Shown: positions 34,736 through 44,862 of the stretch, piece by piece | Layout: each line of letters begins with the position of its first letter | Numbering within the stretch: position 1 is the first letter of the stretch | NCBI RefSeq assembly: GCF_015704865.1 | Contig: NZ_JADQTO010000004.1 | Span: forward strand, 322,755-386,754 | Reading direction: 5' to 3' | Origin: Actinoplanes aureus | GTDB taxonomy: Bacteria; Actinomycetota; Actinomycetes; Mycobacteriales; Micromonosporaceae | Length of the DNA: 64,000 nucleotides | Program-made: the position numbers and the translations under genes | The notes under the pieces: generated by a model | What the model was told of the DNA's origin: nothing | Seen by the model: only the letters and a program-made list of their open reading frames with translations | Databases searched by the model: none

Positions 34736-36232
34736 TCAGGTGGGTTTCCGGCTGGCGGCGGCGGCCGCCAGCGCCGCGGTCAGCCCGCGGCCGTTGGTGC
34801 CCACCTCGGACCAGCCGGCGGCCAGTCCGATCGGGGTACCGGGTACCAGCGCCTGCCAGTTCTCCGAGATCGCGGCCGCACCGATCCGGCGGGACACCTC
34901 GGCCGCCTGGTTCGGCCCGGCGCCCGGCAGGACCAGTACGAACTCGTCACCGGCGAAGCGGGCCACGAAGTCGCCGCGGCGCAGCGCCCGGTGCAGCACG
35001 CCGGCGATGCGCTGCAGGACCAGGTCGCCGCAGTGCCGGCCGTGACGCACGTTCACCGTGGTGAAGCCGACGACGTCGCAGACACCGACCGCGGCCCGCT
35101 CGCCGCGGGCCAGCAGGGTGTCGATGTAGCGTTCCAGCTGCCGGCGGTTCGGCAGGCCGGTCAGCGGGTCGACGAGCGTCTCGTCGCCGTACCGGCCCGG
35201 GTCGCGGTGCGTCTCCTGTGCGTCCAGCCGGGCGGCCACCCCGTCCAGGTAGCCGTCCCGGAGCTGGTCGATGCGCTGGGCGGCGAGGCGGAACGCGTAC
35301 CGGTCGGCGGCGTGCGCGGCGGCGTGGTCGCCGGCGCTGGCGTGGCAGATGCTGCGCAGCCGGGCCGGCTCGGGGGCACCCAGCACCTCCGCGGAGACCG
35401 GCACCGACTCCAACATGGTCAGTGCCTGTTCCGGCTTGCCGTCCGCGATCCAGAGACAGACCGAACCGAGATGCCGCAGGTCACGGGTGCGCACACTGTC
35501 GCCGCCGCCGGTGAGCCACTGTGCGGCGTCCGCCCCGGTCGGCTCGCCCAGCGCGGCGCGGCGGGCCAGCGCGTATCCGTACACCGCGCGGCTGCCGGGG
35601 CGCAGCTGGTCGGTGACGAGGTAGCGGGACAGCTCGGCGTCGATGTCGCGCAGCACCCGTACGCAGCCGTCGGTGTCGCCCTGATGGTCCAGCGAGACGG
35701 CGTTGCGCAGCCGGATGCCCGGCGCGGCGAAGATCTCCGCCGCGAGGCCGGCGCTCGCGCCGACCTCGCGGGCCTGCTCGATGGCGGTCAGTGCCTGGCC
35801 GTGAAAACCGAGATAGGAGTACGCCATGGCGAGGTCATGCCAGCCCCAGGCGGTCTCCGCGTCCCGTTCCGGCACCGCGGCCAGCGCCCGGGAGGCCTGC
35901 ACGAGATGGGTGACCCCGCGGTCCAGATTGCTCTGCAGGTGCGCGCCCAGGGCGGCGAACGCGTGCATCTGCCCGCGCAGGTAGGGATCCGGCACCTCAC
36001 GCACGGCCTCGGCGGCGGCGGCCATCGCGCCGGCCAGCTCGGCGACCCGGCCCAGGTTGATCAGCGCGCCGAAGCGCTGGACCAACGCGTACGCCCGGGC
36101 GGTGGGATCGGATGTGGCGGCCAGCACCGCGTCGAGGATCGGTAGTGCCTGCGCGGACCGCCCGTTCTGTTGCAGTCCGCCGGCTCGGCGCAGGTCCTCG
36201 ACGTGTTCCGCGAGCTGGTCCAACCAACTCAC
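34736..36232 (-). CDS. TPR-like protein with C-terminal GGDEF domain
   Basis: A 498-residue soluble protein. The first 330 residues are Ala-rich helical repeats of TPR type (AYALVQRFGALINLGRVAEL, AWGWHDLAMAYSYLGFHGQA). The C-terminal 165 residues form a GGDEF (diguanylate cyclase) domain starting at DPLTGLPNRRQLERYI. The active-site loop is RFAGDEFVLVLPG, so the first Gly of GGDEF is Ala, a variant known to be compatible with activity. The metal-site segment VCDVVGFTTVNVRHGRHCGD is diverged from the usual DxDxFKxIND. It may make or sense c-di-GMP. The GTG start has GGGAGG 6 bases upstream. It leads the operon with the two propeller genes. Confidence 0.85.
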   Translation of the reverse strand: MSWLDQLAEHVEDLRRAGGLQQNGRSAQALPILDAVLAATSDPTARAYALVQRFGALINLGRVAELAGAMAAAAEAVREVPDPYLRGQMHAFAALGAHLQSNLDRGVTHLVQASRALAAVPERDAETAWGWHDLAMAYSYLGFHGQALTAIEQAREVGASAGLAAEIFAAPGIRLRNAVSLDHQGDTDGCVRVLRDIDAELSRYLVTDQLRPGSRAVYGYALARRAALGEPTGADAAQWLTGGGDSVRTRDLRHLGSVCLWIADGKPEQALTMLESVPVSAEVLGAPEPARLRSICHASAGDHAAAHAADRYAFRLAAQRIDQLRDGYLDGVAARLDAQETHRDPGRYGDETLVDPLTGLPNRRQLERYIDTLLARGERAAVGVCDVVGFTTVNVRHGRHCGDLVLQRIAGVLHRALRRGDFVARFAGDEFVLVLPGAGPNQAAEVSRRIGAAAISENWQALVPGTPIGLAAGWSEVGTNGRGLTAALAAAAASRKPT

Positions 36233-36314
36233 CAGGCGCCTCCCACGGCCTTCTGCGGCGCGCCGCCGGTGACCCGGCCGACCCTCGGCGTGCGCGACGT
36301 CTCATGATTATGCC

Positions 36315-37190
36315 GTGATGCCGCGACACGAACACCCCCGCGAAACCGCGGATCGAATCCGGCTGGCGCCCGAGCTGGCCGAGGCGACCGCGACGCTCGC
36401 GGCCGCCGGAGTGGCGTCACCGCGGGTCGACGCGGAACTGCTGGCCGCGCACTCGCTGGGCGTACCCCGCGGCCGGCTGCTGCTGATCGACACCATGCGG
36501 GCCGAGGAGTCGGCACGTTTCCGTGCCCTGGTCGCCGATCGGGCCCGCCGGATCCCGTTGCAGCACCTGCTCGGCACCGCCGCGTTCCGGCACCTCGACC
36601 TGGCGGTCGGTGACGGCGTCTTCGTTCCCCGGCCGGAGACGGAGCTGCTGGCCGGCTGGGGGATCGAGCGGACCGTGCCGGGCGCGGTCGTGGTGGACCT
36701 GTGCAGCGGGAGTGGGGCCATCGCGCTCTCGGTGGCCGACGAGACGACGGCCGGCCGAGTGATCGCGGTGGAACGTTCGCCGGCAGCGCTCGGATGGCTG
36801 CGGCGCAACGCGGCCGGGTTCGGCTCGGTCGAGGTGGTCGAGGGCGACGTGACCGATCCTGGTCTCCTGCCCGATCTGCACGGGCAGGTCGATGTCGTGC
36901 TCTGCAACCCGCCCTATGTCCCGGACAGCACCGCGGTTCCGCCGGAGGTGTCCGATCACGACCCGTCCGAAGCGGTCTTCGGTGGCGCTGACGGGCTGTC
37001 CGTGATCCGCCCGGTGATCGCGCTCGCCGCGAAGCTGCTGCGTCCCGGTGGCTGGTTCGGTGTCGAGCACGATGACGTGCATGGCGCGGCCGTGCCCCGG
37101 CTGATCTCCGCCGACGGCCGGTTCACCGAGGTGACGGCACACGACGACCTCACCGGCCGCCCCAGATATGCGAGCGCTCGGCGCGGCTGA
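36315..37190 (+). CDS. prmC: release factor glutamine methyltransferase
   Basis: A 291-residue SAM-dependent enzyme that methylates the Gln of the GGQ motif in release factors. An N-terminal helical domain precedes the Rossmann methyltransferase fold. The SAM loop is VVDLCSGSGAIALSVA and the catalytic motif is LCNPPYVP, as in all PrmC/HemK proteins. The GTG at 36315 follows a CATGAT box by 6 bases; the ATG one codon later is equally possible. Its substrate gene prfA is 4.2 kb upstream instead of adjacent. sua5 follows, as in mycobacteria. Confidence 0.95.
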   Translation: MMPRHEHPRETADRIRLAPELAEATATLAAAGVASPRVDAELLAAHSLGVPRGRLLLIDTMRAEESARFRALVADRARRIPLQHLLGTAAFRHLDLAVGDGVFVPRPETELLAGWGIERTVPGAVVVDLCSGSGAIALSVADETTAGRVIAVERSPAALGWLRRNAAGFGSVEVVEGDVTDPGLLPDLHGQVDVVLCNPPYVPDSTAVPPEVSDHDPSEAVFGGADGLSVIRPVIALAAKLLRPGGWFGVEHDDVHGAAVPRLISADGRFTEVTAHDDLTGRPRYASARRG

Positions 37191-37214
37191 CGACATGGCA
37201 CACTGCATCTCGTG

Positions 37215-37859
37215 ATGCTCTACGACTGCGCCACCGTCGCCGACCGGGACCGCGGGATCGCTGCGGCTGTCGACGCGGCCAAGAGCGGCGAGCTCGTCGT
37301 GATGCCCACCGACACGGTGTACGGCGTCGGCGCGGACGCCTTCACCCCACACGCGGTCACCCAGCTGCACCACGCCCGCGGCTCGGACCGCCGGGTGCCA
37401 CCACCGGTGCTCGTCGGCTCCCGGCACACCCTGGACGGGCTGGTCTACTCGCTGCCCCGGGCGGCCCGGGAGCTGGCCGACGCCTTCTGGCCCGGCGCGC
37501 TCACCATCATCGTGGAGCACTCGCCCAGCCTGCAGTGGGACCTGGGCGACACCGGCGGCGCCGTGGCGGTCCGGATGCCGCTGCACCCGGTCGCGCTGGA
37601 GGTGCTCCGCGAGGTCGGCCCGATGGCCGTGACCACCGCCAACAAGCTCGGTTCGCCCGCGCCGCTCACCGCCGAGGAGGCGCGCGACCAGCTGGAGTAC
37701 GCGGTCCGCGTCTATCTGGAGGCCGGCCCCGCCGCTGACCCCGCCCCGAGCACGATCGTCGACGTGACCGGCGATGTGCCGCGCGTGCTGCGGGCCGGTG
37801 CCATCCCGCTCGAGAAACTGCGTGACGTGGTCCCGGACATCGTCGACGGGCAGGGCTGA
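37215..37859 (+). CDS. L-threonylcarbamoyladenylate synthase, short form
   Basis: A 214-residue Sua5/YrdC protein that makes threonylcarbamoyl-AMP for the t6A37 modification of ANN-decoding tRNAs. Signatures are VVMPTDTVYGVGADAF, FWPGALTIIVE and ITTANK-like MAVTTANKLGSPAPLT. It is the positional counterpart of the mycobacterial sua5 next to prmC. One oddity is that the KGR-type lysine region reads ARGSDRRVPPPVLVGS, with no Lys at the usual place. The start is ATG 37215; a GTG one codon earlier is also possible. The phosphatase gene follows after one base. Confidence 0.92.
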   Translation: MLYDCATVADRDRGIAAAVDAAKSGELVVMPTDTVYGVGADAFTPHAVTQLHHARGSDRRVPPPVLVGSRHTLDGLVYSLPRAARELADAFWPGALTIIVEHSPSLQWDLGDTGGAVAVRMPLHPVALEVLREVGPMAVTTANKLGSPAPLTAEEARDQLEYAVRVYLEAGPAADPAPSTIVDVTGDVPRVLRAGAIPLEKLRDVVPDIVDGQG

Positions 37860-37860
37860 C

Positions 37861-38454
37861 GTGACGCCGTTCACCGTTCTGCACGTCTGCATGGGCAACA
37901 TCTGCCGGTCGCCGATGGCCGAGCGCCTGCTGGCCCGGGCGGTCCGCGACCGCGCCGGCGAGACCAACGAAGAGCTGATCCGCAGCGTGAGCGCCGGCAC
38001 CGGCGGCTGGCACGAGGGCGAGGAGATGAACCCGCCGGCCGCCCGGCTGGTGCGGGCCCGCCGCGGCAGCGACGAGGGCTTCCTGGCCCGCAAGCTGCGC
38101 GGTGACTTCATCGACGAGGCCGATCTGATCCTCACCGCCACCGCCGATCAGTACGACTACGTGGTCGCGCTGCGCCCGGACGCCGCCGACCGTACCTTCG
38201 TGCTCGGCGAGTTCGGCCGCCTGCTCGGTGCGGTGGACGCCGCCGCGCTGCCGCCGGCCGAGCCGAAGCCGGCGCCGGTGCACGCCCGCGGTGTCGCCAT
38301 CGTCGCGGCGGTCGCCCGGCTCCGGGGCACCGAGGCGCCCCAGCCCTCCGACGACCTGGACGATCCGTGGGGTCGCGGCGACCAGACCTTCCAGCGCGTC
38401 GGCGACGAGATCGAGGACACCACGGTCCCGTTCGCCAATCTGCTGCTCCCGTGA
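37861..38454 (+). CDS. low-molecular-weight protein tyrosine phosphatase
   Basis: A 197-residue cytoplasmic phosphatase of the low-molecular-weight class. The active-site P-loop is CMGNICRSP (Cys10 to Arg16), and the general-acid Asp is in DDLDDPWGRGD near the C-terminus. The middle portion is longer than in typical 155-residue members. The GTG start follows the sua5 stop by one base and its stop overlaps the next GTG (GTGA), so it is wedged between two Sua5 paralogues in one transcript. Targets are unknown; in Actinobacteria such enzymes act on tyrosine-phosphorylated cell-wall or signalling proteins. Confidence 0.93.
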   Translation: MTPFTVLHVCMGNICRSPMAERLLARAVRDRAGETNEELIRSVSAGTGGWHEGEEMNPPAARLVRARRGSDEGFLARKLRGDFIDEADLILTATADQYDYVVALRPDAADRTFVLGEFGRLLGAVDAAALPPAEPKPAPVHARGVAIVAAVARLRGTEAPQPSDDLDDPWGRGDQTFQRVGDEIEDTTVPFANLLLP

Positions 38455-39404
38455 CCGGGCAGTTGGTCCGCCCGGACGCCGAGGGGCTGCGCCGGGCGGT
38501 GGCGATCCTGCGGGCCGACTCGGTCGTCGCGTTCCCCACCGAGACCGTCTACGGCCTCGGCGCCAACGCGTTCTCCGAGCGTGCCGTCGGGGAGATCTAC
38601 CGGCTGAAGAACCGGCCCACCTGGAACCCGCTGATCGTCCACGTGGCGGACGTGGACGCGGCCCGGGCGCTGGCCGAGACCTGGCCGGAGCAGGCCGGTG
38701 AGCTCGCCGCCCGGTTCTGGCCCGGCCCGCTCACCCTGGTCGTACGCCGGGCCCGGCACCTGCCCGGGATCGGCGCGGCGAACGACACCGTGGCGGTCCG
38801 GGTGCCGGCGCACGACGTCGCCCTGAGCCTGCTGCGGGCGTCCGGCCTCCCGCTCGCCGCGCCCAGCGCGAACCGGTCGGAGCACATCTCGCCGACCACC
38901 GCCGAGCACGTGGTGAGGAGCCTGCCCGACGTTCCGCTGGTGCTCGACGGCGGCGCCTGCTCGTGGGGCATCGAGTCGACCGTGCTGGACCTGACCGGTG
39001 AGGTGCCGAGACTGCTGCGGCCGGGTGCGCTCGGCCTGCGCGTGCTGCGCGACGTGGCCGGTCCGATCGCCCTGCCGGACGCCGAGACCGCGGACGGCGT
39101 GGCCCGGCCCTCGCCGGGGATGAGCCGGCGGCACTACGCGCCGCGAGCCCGGGTCGTCCTCTGCAAGGACGTCGACGACGTGGACCGTTCCGGTCTGGCC
39201 GGCCCGATCGGCGTGCTCGCCTACGAGGGGACCGAGGGGACCGAGATCCTCTCGGCCGACCCCCGGGAGTACGCGGCCGACCTGTACGCCGCCCTCCATC
39301 GCCTGGACGACGCGGGCGTGGCGACCATCCTGGTCCAGGAGCCGCCGCAGACCGAGGACTGGCTGGCCGTCCGGGACCGGCTAGGCCGGGCCGCCGCGAA
39401 GTAG
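38451..39404 (+). CDS. L-threonylcarbamoyladenylate synthase, long form
   Basis: A 317-residue second Sua5 protein. The YrdC domain has VVAFPTETVYGLGANAF, the complete lysine motif RLKNRPTWNPLIVH, FWPGPLTLVVRRA and APSANRSEHISPTTAEHV. It is followed by the conserved linker SPGMSRRHYAPRA and the C-terminal Sua5 Rossmann-like domain (about 230-317). This is the full-length type. It shares an operon with the short paralogue and the phosphatase. Either one paralogue has a different job or the two are redundant. Its end overlaps the convergent epimerase-like gene by 24 bases. Confidence 0.93.
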   Translation: MTGQLVRPDAEGLRRAVAILRADSVVAFPTETVYGLGANAFSERAVGEIYRLKNRPTWNPLIVHVADVDAARALAETWPEQAGELAARFWPGPLTLVVRRARHLPGIGAANDTVAVRVPAHDVALSLLRASGLPLAAPSANRSEHISPTTAEHVVRSLPDVPLVLDGGACSWGIESTVLDLTGEVPRLLRPGALGLRVLRDVAGPIALPDAETADGVARPSPGMSRRHYAPRARVVLCKDVDDVDRSGLAGPIGVLAYEGTEGTEILSADPREYAADLYAALHRLDDAGVATILVQEPPQTEDWLAVRDRLGRAAAK

Positions 39405-40847
39405 CTCCGCCTCCGAGGTGATGTTGCGGGCCATGCCGTTGAAGACGATGCCGTGGAACGGCAGCACGGACGCCCAGTAGAGGTGACCGGCCAGCCCGCG
39501 CGGCAGGAAGACGGCCCGCTGCCGGTAGACGCTGCCGCCGTTGCCGTCGGGTTCGGCGCGCATCTCCAGCCAGGCCCGCCCGGGCACCTTCATCTCCGCC
39601 CGCAGCCGCAACAGTGAGCCCGGGACGATCTCCTCGACCCGCCACCAGTCCAGCGCCTCGCCGACCCGCAGCCGGTGCCGGTCGCGCCGGCCGCGGCGCA
39701 GGCCGACCCCGCCGGCCAGCCGGTCCACCCAGCCGCGAACCGACCAGGCGAGCGGGAACGAGTACCAGCCGTTCTCGCCGCCGATGCCCTCGATCACCCG
39801 CCACAGCCGGTCGGCGGGCGCGTTCACCGGGCGGGACCGCTCGTCGACGTAGAGGCTGCCGCCGGACCAGTCCGGGTCGCTTGGTAGCGGTTCGGCGGCG
39901 GCGTCGCCCCCGGTCGCGGTGGACCAGCGGGTCTCCACGTCGGCGTCGCGGATCTTGCTGAGGGCCAGCCGGACCGACTCGTCGAAGCCCAGGGGAGCGG
40001 GACCGGGGAGCAGGGCGGCGAGGTCGTTCTCCTGGGCGACGGCCTCGTGCACCAGGCTGGCGACCAGCGGCCGGGCGATGGCGTTCGGCACCGGGGTGAT
40101 CAGGCCGACCCAGTGCGCGGAGAGCCAGGGGCTGAGGACCCGGGTCGGCAGGATGACCCGGCGGGGGAGGCCGGCCACCCGGGCGTAGCGGCGCATCATC
40201 TCGGCGTAGGTGAGCACGTCCGCGCCGCCGATGTCGAAGCCGCGGTTGACCTCGGGCGGCAGCTCCGCGGCGCCGATCAGGTAGCGGAGCACGTCGCGCA
40301 CGGCGATCGGCTGGATCCGGTTACCGACCCAGCGCGGGCAGACCATCGCCGGGAGCCGCTCGGTGAGGTAGCGCAGCATCTCGAAGGAGGCTGAGCCGGA
40401 GCCGATGATCACCGGTGCCCGGAGGACCACGGTCGGCACCCCGCTGTCCAGCAGGATCTTGCCCACCTCGGCCCGGGACCGCAGGTGCGCCGACGGGCGC
40501 TCGCCGGGTGGCGGCTCGGGACCGCCGAGGTAGATGATCCGGCGGACACCGGCCGCCCGGGCCGCGGCCGCGAAGTTGGCGGCCGCCTCCCGATCGCGCC
40601 GTTCGAAGTCCGGGCTGCCGAGCGAGTGCATCAGGAAGTAGGCGGCCTCGATCCCGTCGAAGGCCGCCGGCAGGCTCGCCGGGTCGGCCAGATCGGCCTC
40701 GACGATCTCCACCTGGTCCGCCCACGGGACGTCGCGGAGGCGGCCGGCGCTGCGTGACAGACAGCGGACGAGATGACCGGCGTCGAGCAGGCGCGGGGCC
40801 AGGCGGCCACCGATGTAACCGGTGGCGCCGGTGACTAGGCATCGCAT
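39381..40847 (-). CDS. NAD(P)-binding epimerase-like protein with DUF2867 domain
   Basis: A 488-residue two-domain protein. The N-terminal half is an atypical short-chain dehydrogenase with VTGATGYIGGRLAPRLL (NAD(P)-binding) and FLMHSLGSPDFERRDREAA; the Ser-x-x-x-Tyr-x-x-x-Lys triad is not evident, as is common in NmrA-like members. The C-terminal 170 residues match DUF2867, a START-like ligand pocket (GSLYVDERSRPVNAPADRLW to the end). These fusions are widespread in Actinobacteria and of unknown substrate. It is transcribed toward the second sua5 gene and divergent from glyA. No membrane segments are seen. Confidence 0.85.
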   Translation of the reverse strand: MRCLVTGATGYIGGRLAPRLLDAGHLVRCLSRSAGRLRDVPWADQVEIVEADLADPASLPAAFDGIEAAYFLMHSLGSPDFERRDREAAANFAAAARAAGVRRIIYLGGPEPPPGERPSAHLRSRAEVGKILLDSGVPTVVLRAPVIIGSGSASFEMLRYLTERLPAMVCPRWVGNRIQPIAVRDVLRYLIGAAELPPEVNRGFDIGGADVLTYAEMMRRYARVAGLPRRVILPTRVLSPWLSAHWVGLITPVPNAIARPLVASLVHEAVAQENDLAALLPGPAPLGFDESVRLALSKIRDADVETRWSTATGGDAAAEPLPSDPDWSGGSLYVDERSRPVNAPADRLWRVIEGIGGENGWYSFPLAWSVRGWVDRLAGGVGLRRGRRDRHRLRVGEALDWWRVEEIVPGSLLRLRAEMKVPGRAWLEMRAEPDGNGGSVYRQRAVFLPRGLAGHLYWASVLPFHGIVFNGMARNITSEAELLRGGPA

Positions 40848-40928
40848 AAGTACAGACTGTGCCCGCAGGCGGGGGGTCCCACGCCATATGCTTTTTCCTG
40901 GCAGGTCCTCGAGGTCGGGAGGCCAGAG

Positions 40929-42214
<1,286 letters not shown>

Positions 42215-42218
<4 letters not shown>

Positions 42219-42727
42219 GTCGTGGAGGACCGGCGGCAGCCGAGCGCAGCTCGGGAGACGGTCTGGATCCGGCGGGTGCGGCTCAGGGCGTACCGGATGA
42301 TGAGGATGATCTCCCCCTGCCCGATCTCCCGGCGTTGCCGGCCGATCCGCGCTGGCGGGTGGAACACCTGCCGTTCCTCTCCGCGGTCTCCTTCGCGCTG
42401 CTCACCTGCGCCGCGTCGGTGGGCTTCTTCGCCGGCGGCGCGGACGCCGCGCTCGGCGCGGCCATGGGCGTCTTGATCGTTACCGTCAGCTACACCATGT
42501 CCACCCTGGTCATCGCGTGGGCCGACACGGTGCGGCCGGCTCTGCTGATGCCGCTGGGATTGCTTACATATGTGCTGAAATACACGCTGCTGGGAGTTAT
42601 TCTGGCATTTGGCGTATCCAGCGAGTGGCCGGGCAAGACCGCTCTCGGGTTCGGCATCGTCGCGGGCGTGATGGTGTGGACCGGCGTGCAGGCCTGGTGG
42701 CTCTACGGCAGAACTGTCAGAAAGTGA
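42215..42727 (+). CDS. small membrane protein upstream of the atp operon (AtpI-like)
   Basis: A 170-residue protein with an acidic, Pro/Ala-rich N-terminus and four membrane segments (LPFLSAVSFALLTCAASVGF, ALGAAMGVLIVTVSYTMSTL, ALLMPLGLLTYVLKYTLLG, ALGFGIVAGVMVWTGVQAWW). A small membrane protein sits at this place before atpB in mycobacteria too, where it is thought to be the AtpI counterpart, a helper in c-ring or Fo assembly. The GTG start has a perfect AGGAGG 7 bases upstream and overlaps the glyA stop. The longer frame inside glyA is rejected. The assignment to AtpI is by position and topology, not by motif. Confidence 0.75.
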
Positions 42728-42837
42728 TCTATCGCAACACATCTGCCCTGCTCACGGAGGACGAAGCAGACCAGAGAGCCACGATCTGGTGACCTGCTCG
42801 CTCGCGCCGTGTTCCGTTTTGGCGTGACAGGAGTACC

Positions 42838-42899
42838 GTGTCCAGACAGTTGCGAGACCCCTGACGCCTGGACAACTGCGGTTGTGCGGGGGGTCCCGC
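42838..42899 (+). promoter_or_regulatory. possible leader with an 8-codon ORF and alternative hairpins before the atp genes
   Basis: AGGAG followed 4 bases later by GTG opens an 8-codon frame (VSRQLRDP, 42838-42864). GTCCAG (42840-42845) can pair with CTGGAC (42868-42873), and CAGTTG (42847-42852) with CAACTG (42873-42878); the two pairings exclude each other. A GCGGG/CCCGC hairpin (42886-42899) follows. Attenuation is only a suggestion. Confidence 0.3.
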
Positions 42900-42937
42900 T
42901 TAGCCTCGTCTTTCCTGCTGATATCGTTCGGGCCGTC

Positions 42938-43174
42938 ATGACCGGCCAGAAACCTCCCGACAAATCCCGCGATGACGACGGTTCCCACCCACCCCCTGAT
43001 GCGGGAGTGGGCATGGTCGCCCTCTCCTATCTCATCGCGGGTCTGTTGGTCTGGGGTGGGATCGGCTGGCTGGTCGACCACTTCGTCGGAACCAGGGGCA
43101 TCTTCGCCGGAATCGGCTCGATCCTCGGTATCGGCGGCGGTGTGTACCTCATCGTGCGCCGGCTCGGCGCCTGA
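42938..43174 (+). CDS. AtpZ/AtpI-family small membrane protein
   Basis: A 78-residue protein with a polar Lys/Asp/Pro-rich N-terminus and two membrane helices (VGMVALSYLIAGLLVWGGIG and GIFAGIGSILGIGGGVYLIV), the pattern of the AtpZ/ATPase_gene1 family located in front of bacterial atp operons. The family is proposed to aid Mg/Ca transport or ATP-synthase assembly. ATG 42938 is preferred over an earlier in-frame ATG (42809) because a TATCGT box lies 10 bases upstream and the extension has no family similarity. Together with the preceding gene, this gives two different AtpI-like helpers at one operon. Confidence 0.8.
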   Translation: MTGQKPPDKSRDDDGSHPPPDAGVGMVALSYLIAGLLVWGGIGWLVDHFVGTRGIFAGIGSILGIGGGVYLIVRRLGA

Positions 43175-43188
43175 CAGGAAGGGCAACG

Positions 43189-43977
43189 GTGATCGGTCAG
43201 TCGACGGTCCTCGCGGCGGCGTTCCCGCCCAGCGTCGAGGACTTCTACCTGCCCAGCATCCTGCCGTGGGGCGAGCACGACAACTACTGGTTCACCAAGA
43301 TCACGCTGCTGGTCTGGCTGGCGGTCGCGGTCATCATCGTGTTCTTCCTGATGTCCTACCGAAAGCCGCAGCTGGTTCCCACCAAGAAGCAGTGGCTCGC
43401 GGAGAGCATCTACGGCTTCGTGCGGAACAACATCGCGGTGGACATGATCGGTCCGGCGGGTGTGCGGTTCGCGCCGTACCTCACGACGCTGTTCTGCTTC
43501 ATCCTGCTGAACAACTTCTGGGGGATCGTGCCGTTCGTGCAGATCTCGCCGATGTCGCACATCGCCTTCCCCGCGGTGCTCGCGGTGATCAGCTACGTGA
43601 TGTTCATCTACGTCGGCGCCCGGCACCACGGTTTCGGCAAGTACTTCATGCACGCCCTGAAGCCGCCGGCCCCGTGGTTCATCCTGCCGCTGCTGGTTCC
43701 GATCGAGTTCTTCTCGACCTTCCTGGTCCGCCCGTTCTCGCTGGCGGTCCGTCTCTTCGCGAACATGTTCGCGGGGCACATGCTGCTGCTGGTGTTCACG
43801 CTCGGCGGCTTTGCGATGCTCTCGGCGAACGCCCTCTACGCGCCGTTCGCGGTTCTCTCCTGGGGTCTCACCATCGCGCTGACCCTGCTGGAGTTCCTGG
43901 TCATCTGCCTCCAGGCCTACGTCTTCACCGTGCTGACCGCGAGCTACGTCCAGGGCGCGCTCGCCGATGAGCACTGA
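43189..43977 (+). CDS. atpB: ATP synthase Fo subunit a
   Basis: A 262-residue membrane subunit that forms the proton half-channels. The essential Arg lies in PFSLAVRLFANMFAGHMLL near residue 187, and C-terminal helix EFLVICLQAYVFTVLTASYV carries the polar Glu and Gln residues of the channel. Five to six membrane helices are visible. The GTG start has a GGAAGGG site. It begins the structural atp genes in the order a, c, b, delta, alpha, gamma, beta. Confidence 0.97.
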   Translation: MIGQSTVLAAAFPPSVEDFYLPSILPWGEHDNYWFTKITLLVWLAVAVIIVFFLMSYRKPQLVPTKKQWLAESIYGFVRNNIAVDMIGPAGVRFAPYLTTLFCFILLNNFWGIVPFVQISPMSHIAFPAVLAVISYVMFIYVGARHHGFGKYFMHALKPPAPWFILPLLVPIEFFSTFLVRPFSLAVRLFANMFAGHMLLLVFTLGGFAMLSANALYAPFAVLSWGLTIALTLLEFLVICLQAYVFTVLTASYVQGALADEH

Positions 43978-43993
43978 TTTGTTCCACCAGTAA

Positions 43994-44284
<291 letters not shown>

Positions 44285-44310
44285 TTTTCGCTCCTCGTTG
44301 GGAGGTGCCC

Positions 44311-44862
44311 ATGATCAACCTTTATCTGGCTGCCGCTGAAGAGGGCGCCGCTGAGCCGCACAACCCGATCATTCCTGTCTGGCAGGAGATCGTCGTCGGC
44401 TCGGTCGCCTTCGCGGTGCTCTGCTTCGTGCTCATCAAGTTCGTCTTCCCGCAGATGGAGAAGACGTTCCGGGCACGGGTCGACGCGATCGAGGGCGGCA
44501 TCAAGCGCGCCGAGGCCGCTCAGGCCGAGGCGAACGAGCTGCTCGAGCAGTACCGGGCGCAGCTCGCCGAGGCTCGTACCGAGGCCGCGCGCATCCGCGA
44601 CGAGGCCCGGGCCGACGCCGAGGGCATCCGCCAGGACGTGCTGGCCAAGGCTCGCGAGGAGTCGGACCGCATCATCGCGGCCGGCAACGAGCAGCTCGCC
44701 GCCCAGCGTGAGTCCATCGTCCGCGAGCTCCGCTCCGAGGTCGGCACGCTTGCCGTCGACCTGGCCAGCAAGATCGTTGGCGAGGCGCTGGCCGACGAGG
44801 CCCGTACCCGGGGCACCGTCGAGCGGTTCATCAGCGACCTCGACTCGGCCGGGCGGCGCTGA
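44311..44862 (+). CDS. atpF: ATP synthase Fo subunit b
   Basis: A 183-residue stator stalk protein with one N-terminal membrane helix (about 22-44) and a long Ala/Glu/Arg-rich coiled coil. The ATG at 44311 is preferred over the in-frame GTG at 44305, because GGGAGG at 44300-44305 is spaced 5 bases from the ATG and overlaps the GTG. It links the membrane part to the delta subunit. Its stop codon shares one base with the atpH start. Confidence 0.96.
   Translation: MINLYLAAAEEGAAEPHNPIIPVWQEIVVGSVAFAVLCFVLIKFVFPQMEKTFRARVDAIEGGIKRAEAAQAEANELLEQYRAQLAEARTEAARIRDEARADAEGIRQDVLAKAREESDRIIAAGNEQLAAQRESIVRELRSEVGTLAVDLASKIVGEALADEARTRGTVERFISDLDSAGRR

Noticed and set aside
40848-40928. Riboswitch upstream of glyA
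   Set aside because: The 80-base gap is too short and lacks glycine or tetrahydrofolate aptamer features.
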